DNA from: Protea cynaroides
Taxonomy: Eukaryota; Streptophyta; Magnoliopsida; Proteales; Proteaceae
Assembly: GCA_028583415.1 (NCBI GenBank)
Contig: CM053276.1
Location: 122,137,166 to 122,201,165, forward strand
DNA length: 64,000 bases
Direction of reading: 5' to 3'
Positions 59,148 through 64,000 of the stretch are shown in pieces; the stretch's first letter is position 1; each line of letters opens with the position of its first letter. The notes below the pieces were generated by a model. It did no database searches. It worked only from the letters and a program-made list of their open reading frames with translations, and was not told where the DNA came from. The translations under genes were made by a program, and so were the position numbers.

Positions 59148-59772
59148 ATCACCCCACACCACTACTACCACCAACTACCACTACCACCACCACAAACCAC
59201 CACCACACCAACCACCACCCACCCCGCCACCACCCTCCACCACCCGACCGCCACCACCACCACCACCACTACCGCCACCACCCACGCCACCTACCATCGC
59301 CACCACCACCACCACCGGTCACCAACCACCGCCACCTACCATGCCACCACCACTAGCCACCAACCACCGCCACTACCACCTACCACCACCACCAGTCACC
59401 ACCACCACTCCCCGTGCCATCGACCAACCACCCACCACCGCCACCCACCATCCACTACCACCCCGCACCTACTATCGCCACCACCACCAACCACCAACCA
59501 CCACCACCACCACCAACTATCACCCACCACCACCGCCACCACCACCACCCCCCGTCGCCACCACCACCACCATCCACCACCAACCACCCGCCACCTACCA
59601 TCGCCACCATCACCAGCCACCAACCACTGCCACCACCACCCACCACCTCTACCAACTATCATCCACCACCCACCCACCGCCACCCTTCACCACCATCTCC
59701 CACCCACCACCACCATCACCAACCATCATCATTCACCACTAGTGCTATCATCCATCACCCACCAATACCATT
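59148..59772. repeat. CAC/ACC-rich imperfect trinucleotide array
   Basis: About 620 bases built from CAC, ACC and CCA words with scattered AACC, TACC and CGCC variants. It stays open in all three forward frames (His/Pro/Thr-rich) and on the minus strand (Gly/Trp/Val-rich) purely because of composition. Confidence 0.95.
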
Positions 59773-60079
59773 TTAGAATTCATGACTAAATTAAATTAAC
59801 AAACATGTTTCTACTCTTATATACTCCTGAATCCTTTTGAAGTTGGAGTAGAAATTTGAACCAGAAATAAGAATAAGTTTTAACAAACAGCCCCTAAAGC
59901 TAGCTGATATCATCATCATCATCTGTTGCCCGATCCCTGTTCTTTCGATTCGTCAACAACTCGACACTGTTTCGTCTCTGCTTTCCTCCCCCTTTCTCAA
60001 CCTAGAATCTTACTGATTTTCAGTGAATCCTTCCATCATCACAAATAAGGGGAAAAGCCCATTTGATTAAACTCACCAA
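59773..60079 (+). promoter_or_regulatory. 5' flank of the PNPOx-like gene
   Basis: Contains a short CATCATCAT run at about 59910 and a pyrimidine-rich leader (59935-60000) typical of plant 5' untranslated regions. No clear TATA box was assigned. Confidence 0.35.
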
Positions 60080-62231
60080 ATGGTGCCTCAAGCTCAATCT
60101 CTTGCTCTTCAGTCTATCTTCTCCGCTCCTTGCTTCTCCAAATCAATTTCTTTCTCATCTGCTTTCCCTGCAACCCAACCAAAAAAAAGAACCCACTTGA
60201 ATCTTGCGAAGAAAAACCCAGTTTCCAGCTTCTCATTTCAGTCTTTGAGATGCTCACTTTCTGTGGTAACAGAGCCAACCCAAAAGGAATTGCCGAAGAA
60301 ACCCTCTCCAGCTGAAATTTCGAGGACAATAATGGAGTTATCTTCCGTGGGTAGCCTTTGTACATCTTCCCAAGAAGGTTTGCCTTTGTGCATTGCTGTT
60401 CGCTTCGCTGTTGACCCAGAAGGGATGCCCATCTTGTGCTTGAATGCCGCAGATAGTCAATTTACTTTTGGCAGCAGCTCTTGTCTCAATGTCCGGGTAA
60501 TTCTCTTAGTACGCTTCATATAGGGCTTTTTTTTCTGGAAAAATTATTCAATTAGGAACGTTTTCATAGTGGCCCTTTAATAGCACAACAGTTCACAAAA
60601 GGAAGAAGACACTTATTGTAATTGTGTTGGCCTCTGTTTGTGTGCTTCAAACCAGTTAGAGCAGTGTGGGGTACGGACTGCGCAATGTTCGCTTCAGGGA
60701 ATCCTCACCAAACCCGAAGACAAAACGGTTTTGACGGTAGAATCCAATCTGTACACCATCTTCCATTTGACATTTATATTTTCCTTATCAGTATAGTTGC
60801 CAGAATTTGGAACTAATTGTTTGCAATTTGTAAAAATTATCGGGAAGTGCTGTTTGAAGTCACTGTTGTCTCATCTAAATAGGGAATTTGATCCTTTATT
60901 AAGCTACTATACAAGGCAAAATTCGTTTAATTTTTTTTTTGTTGGGGGGGGGGATAGGGGGTTAATGTGTGGGGTGGAGGGCCAGGGTAGGGGGTTAATG
61001 TACAATTTTGTTGCCTTGCTCTCAGAAGTGGCTGTCTTTTCCATGTTGGCTGATCAACCTCAACCTTATGCCGTTCAGGTTCTTTGCTGGGTACTCTATC
61101 CTTATATATTTTCCATTAGTTTTGGTTCTTCCTCTTTGGTCCTTGTCTCATTCTGAAATGGAGTTTTTGGTTGTTTTCGCTACCGGGATTATGTCCACAA
61201 TCAATAGACTGATGAGTTGGTTCGATTTTTTTCTTCATATTCCCTTGTTTCTGGATTTCCTCACCCACCGTTCAAGTCTCCCTTTTTAAGTTTCTGGTTT
61301 GGTTTCTCTTTCTTGATTTCAAAAGTTCTTAGTGTGTATTATCATATTAGGATATCCACCAAATTTAATGCCTTTATAGGCTTATAGATTCCTTTTGTAA
61401 ACATTATCTGATTGCTTTTTGTTTGAAACATTTTCTGATTGCTTTTTGTTTGAAACATTTTCTGATTGCTCTCTTTTTCCATTGACCCGATTCTGTTAAC
61501 TGTAGAATTATTGATCAGAACAGAACATTTTACTACTGGGAGAGAATCCCTTTTACAAAATGATAGTTTGTTTGTTTCCCCAGTTGGCTTAGCTAGTCAT
61601 AAAGCCATCCTTGTAATCAATAATTTATGGGCCAACAAGTTTCAGATCCCATCAAAAGTGGAGACTGATAACAAAACCTCTGATTGTGTGTTCCTTGCTC
61701 ATGTGAGCATTATCTATTATCTATTCACAGTTAGTGTTTTTACATAGAAGGTTTGGTAGAAACATAGGACATTTTTTCTAGTCTTTATTATATTGTTAAA
61801 ACATTACATCTTTGACTACCTTCTGCTTCATTGTCTAAAGAAATAGTGTTCTATTCTTTTGCAGAAACTTCAGTTATTATGGAAAAAGAAGTTTGAGGAA
61901 GAAGTGGATGATGATATTATATATATGATTGCTGTAGAACGGGTGCTACAGATGGAAAATTTCATGGAGGTTTGTGGGTCTTCTGATATTTTTCTTTATG
62001 GTATTGATCCTAACCTTTTAAATATGGTATATTTTTTCTGCCTTCAATGTGAAACTTTCTTTTTTTGGACTTGTTATTCAGGCTGGGGAATGGGTGACCC
62101 AAATGGATTACAAAATTGCAAACCCTGATCCACTTAGAAACTTTGCAGAAAATATTGTGAATGAATTGAACACCAATTCTGTTGAAGACATCCTTCGCTT
62201 TTGCAACATTTACGTAGATTTGGAATTCCAG
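60080..62231 (+). CDS. Plastid-targeted FMN-binding split-barrel (PNPOx-like) protein, 3' part beyond window
   Basis: Four exons join in phase 0 at GT-AG sites: 60080-60496, 60656-60736, 61865-61969 and 62082-62231 (251 residues so far). The first ~70 residues are Ser/Lys-rich and lack acidic residues, like a chloroplast transit peptide. Then KPSPAEISRTIMELSSVGSL and GLPLCIAVRFAVDPEGMPIL open the split-barrel fold. LEQCGVRTAQCSLQGILTKP, AVERVLQMENFMEAGEWVTQ and FCNIYVDLEFQ follow as in Arabidopsis At1g51560 and relatives (pyridoxamine 5'-phosphate oxidase family). These proteins bind flavin or haem-like ligands; their biochemical role is not settled. The expected last part (after VDLEF, with a WMDRLGFDLR-like segment) is not found before 64000, so the final exon lies further right or is lost. 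Confidence 0.88.
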
Positions 62232-64000
62232 GTTTGCACCAACTTCTGTTTAATTGCTTGCCTAGAAAATTTTTTGGTCTGCTAGCTTTTCCTTGAAGAA
62301 TGAAGAAACTATTTCATGCACTACAAGAACACTGCCAGTGGCATCGTTGTACAGAAGGAACAATGCAACTTGGCAGAACTAACCATTCTCAGCTCTCACC
62401 TTGGCTAAGACTTAACTGGAAGAAGACGGTTCTAACTTGTCATCATACTAATCATCTTTTGCATTCTGTTGAGTGATCAAAATAAACTTGGTGAATTTGT
62501 TTTACAAATGTTGTTGATTGCTTCAACAATTAGTGACAGGGCCATCCTGTAGTGCCAGTTCTCTGCCTATGATAGATCTATTTATGGCCCTTATCCACAG
62601 GACCCCTTGCCCATTCTGCATTGATTACAGAATCCTTATTTCAAACTTTTCAAAGTTCAAGCCCCATCTTTCCTTTCCAAAGTGCCATTTGCCCCACAGG
62701 GGATGAGATAATCAACTGTTCATCATCTCCACCATTAAACGGGAAAAGACTTAATGATGCTGAAGAGCAAAAGAAGTACCTACTAGGGCCTTGAACTGTT
62801 TTATGATGAATTGGAGGGGAATTAACCCTTCTGTTCATCTAAGGTCTATTATCTTGGATTGAGGTCTTCAATCACTCTAATTCTTTTCTGGGAAAAGTCT
62901 CTGAGCTGCTGGCATACCCTGCACCCCCTCCCAGAAATTTTTTATTCATTTTTTCTATCCTAAACAAATGAATAAAAAATTCTGAGGCCTTGTAGATGCC
63001 CGTGGCTCAGAACCCTTGCCTTTTGTTTATTACAACCACCAAGGCACCAACATGAAAGCTCCAATGTGTAAGAGGAGTTAATGTCTGCAAACAATTGGAA
63101 ATGTAGAACAGCGGGGCTCATCTACCTTAAAATGGATGTAAAGAATTTGTCATAGAAGCATTAGAACAAGGTTCCTATTTCCTTTCACAAATTGTTTTTT
63201 TTTTTTGCTAGAATTCACAAATTGGAAACAACCTCTCCGCATTGTGGGGGTAAGGCTGCGTACGCTCCGCCCCTCCCCAGACCTTGCAGTAGCGGGAGCC
63301 TCGTGCACTGGGACGCCCTTTTTGGTAGAATTCACAAATTGTTTGAGAACATCAAAATCTCATAAAAGTGATGTAAACAACCCTCTCACCTTTTGTTCGA
63401 GATTTCATGAGTCATCTCAAGAACTTAATCTACATCTTGTTTTTCTCCTCATTTGATCTTTATAGTCCTCTGAAGATTTTTTACTCAAACCCAGTGAAGT
63501 TACAAAAAAGCTTAATCAAGATCTAAAACACTCCGTTGGTCCTGCCTAAAAATGATCTTATCATGCTCCTAAGCCTGTCATGTGCTCCAATGTTAAGCAA
63601 ACTATTTCCAGACCACGCATCTTGTAACCATGTACACTAGTCAACACTCTTTCCAGCCTGACTTTCTTCTTATTCTGTGTCACCATCTTCCATAAGCCTC
63701 TATCATCCAACCTGAATTACTTGAGGCATTTTTTTGGTGAAGCATTCCCTTTCTCTGTAAGGTTTTCATTTGTCTGGACCTACTCCATTTTCCCTCTACT
63801 TATGGAGACCACTTGAAGGTTCAAAAAGCTTTTGCTCATATCTGTCTCCTTCGCCGTCTCCAGTAGACCTTTCTTATGCTGTCTTTGGGTGCGGGGTCAA
63901 CCAGCGGTTTCCACTTAATGCTGGTTGAACCTTTGCTTTGATGTGGGGCACTGTTGTTTAGAAGTTCCATAGGAAGCACTTTCTGCTGGGTGCAACTTTA
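62232..64000 (+). other. Downstream intron or flank of the PNPOx-like gene
   Basis: It starts with a donor GTTTGCACC. No exon matching the missing C-terminus is seen. It contains a SINE at 63225-63325. Short frames show no domain. Confidence 0.5.
63209..63341 (+). mobile_element. Au-type SINE fragment with 16-bp target duplication
   Basis: The SINE body, 63225-63325, contains GGGGTAAGGCTGCGTACGCT, CCCCTCCCCAGACC, AGCGGGAGCCTCGTGCACTG and GGACGCCCTTT, the signature of the plant Au SINE 3' part. It is flanked by identical TAGAATTCACAAATTG at 63209-63224 and 63326-63341. It is 5'-truncated (about 101 bp). It sits downstream of the last visible exon of the PNPOx-like gene, probably inside an intron. 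Confidence 0.9.

Noticed and set aside
59129..59789. Long open frames (up to 216 codons) on both strands
   Set aside because: They come from the CAC/ACC-rich repeat: all frames are open because the words contain no stop codons. Low-complexity His/Pro/Thr or Gly/Trp/Val products only.

Overview
The window is plant nuclear DNA. It holds intron-containing genes with plastid or mitochondrial leader peptides, two PPR proteins, a class II trehalose-phosphate synthase, a nuclear copy of plastid 23S rRNA, an Au-type SINE, and many LTR, LINE, MITE and TIR elements in AT-rich intergenic DNA. I read it as a flowering plant that is not a grass. The species cannot be named from the sequence alone.

Layout, left to right. 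1-16.9 kb is repeat-dominated: a 36-bp tandem array, a Tourist-like element (1873-2822), a 2.5-kb solo LTR with a hairpin array and AGAAA target duplication (3528-6054), a complete but decayed Ty1/copia element on the minus strand with AACCA target duplication (6802-13703), a hairpin MITE, an L1-type LINE tail, and two tandem non-LTR 3' ends enclosed by an inverted repeat. 17.4-20.2 kb holds a three-exon class II TPS gene on the minus strand, with four CACGTG boxes upstream. 21-36 kb is mostly gene-poor; it contains a 2.5-kb tandem segmental duplication (23511-28070) and more retroelement tails and hairpin MITEs. 36.5-40.8 kb holds a two-exon P-class PPR gene. 44.5-48.7 kb is a chimeric retroelement-like region that strings fragments of at least four host genes into one reading frame between related terminal repeats, next to a degenerate telomere-like array and a gag remnant. 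49.1-49.5 kb is a solo LTR. 51.5-53.4 kb is an intronless DYW-class PPR gene resembling ELI1. 53.8-55.6 kb is a Pack-MULE-like element carrying RPL4 fragments, interrupted by a hairpin MITE and abutted by another solo LTR. 58.3 kb has a plastid 23S rRNA insertion, 59.1-59.8 kb a CAC-rich array. From 60.1 kb to the right edge lies a plastid-targeted FMN-binding split-barrel (PNPOx-like) gene, cut off by the window end.

The four host genes look independent and are not a pathway. Two (both PPRs) act on organelle RNA, one in trehalose-6-phosphate metabolism or signalling, one probably in the plastid stroma. The most unusual signals are (i) a five-copy hairpin MITE family with 9-bp target duplications whose arms differ between copies yet stay complementary within a copy, and (ii) the multi-gene chimeric ORF inside a TRIM-like retroelement. 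Exon joins were placed by hand from GT-AG sites, phase and homology to remembered families; no alignment or database search was run.
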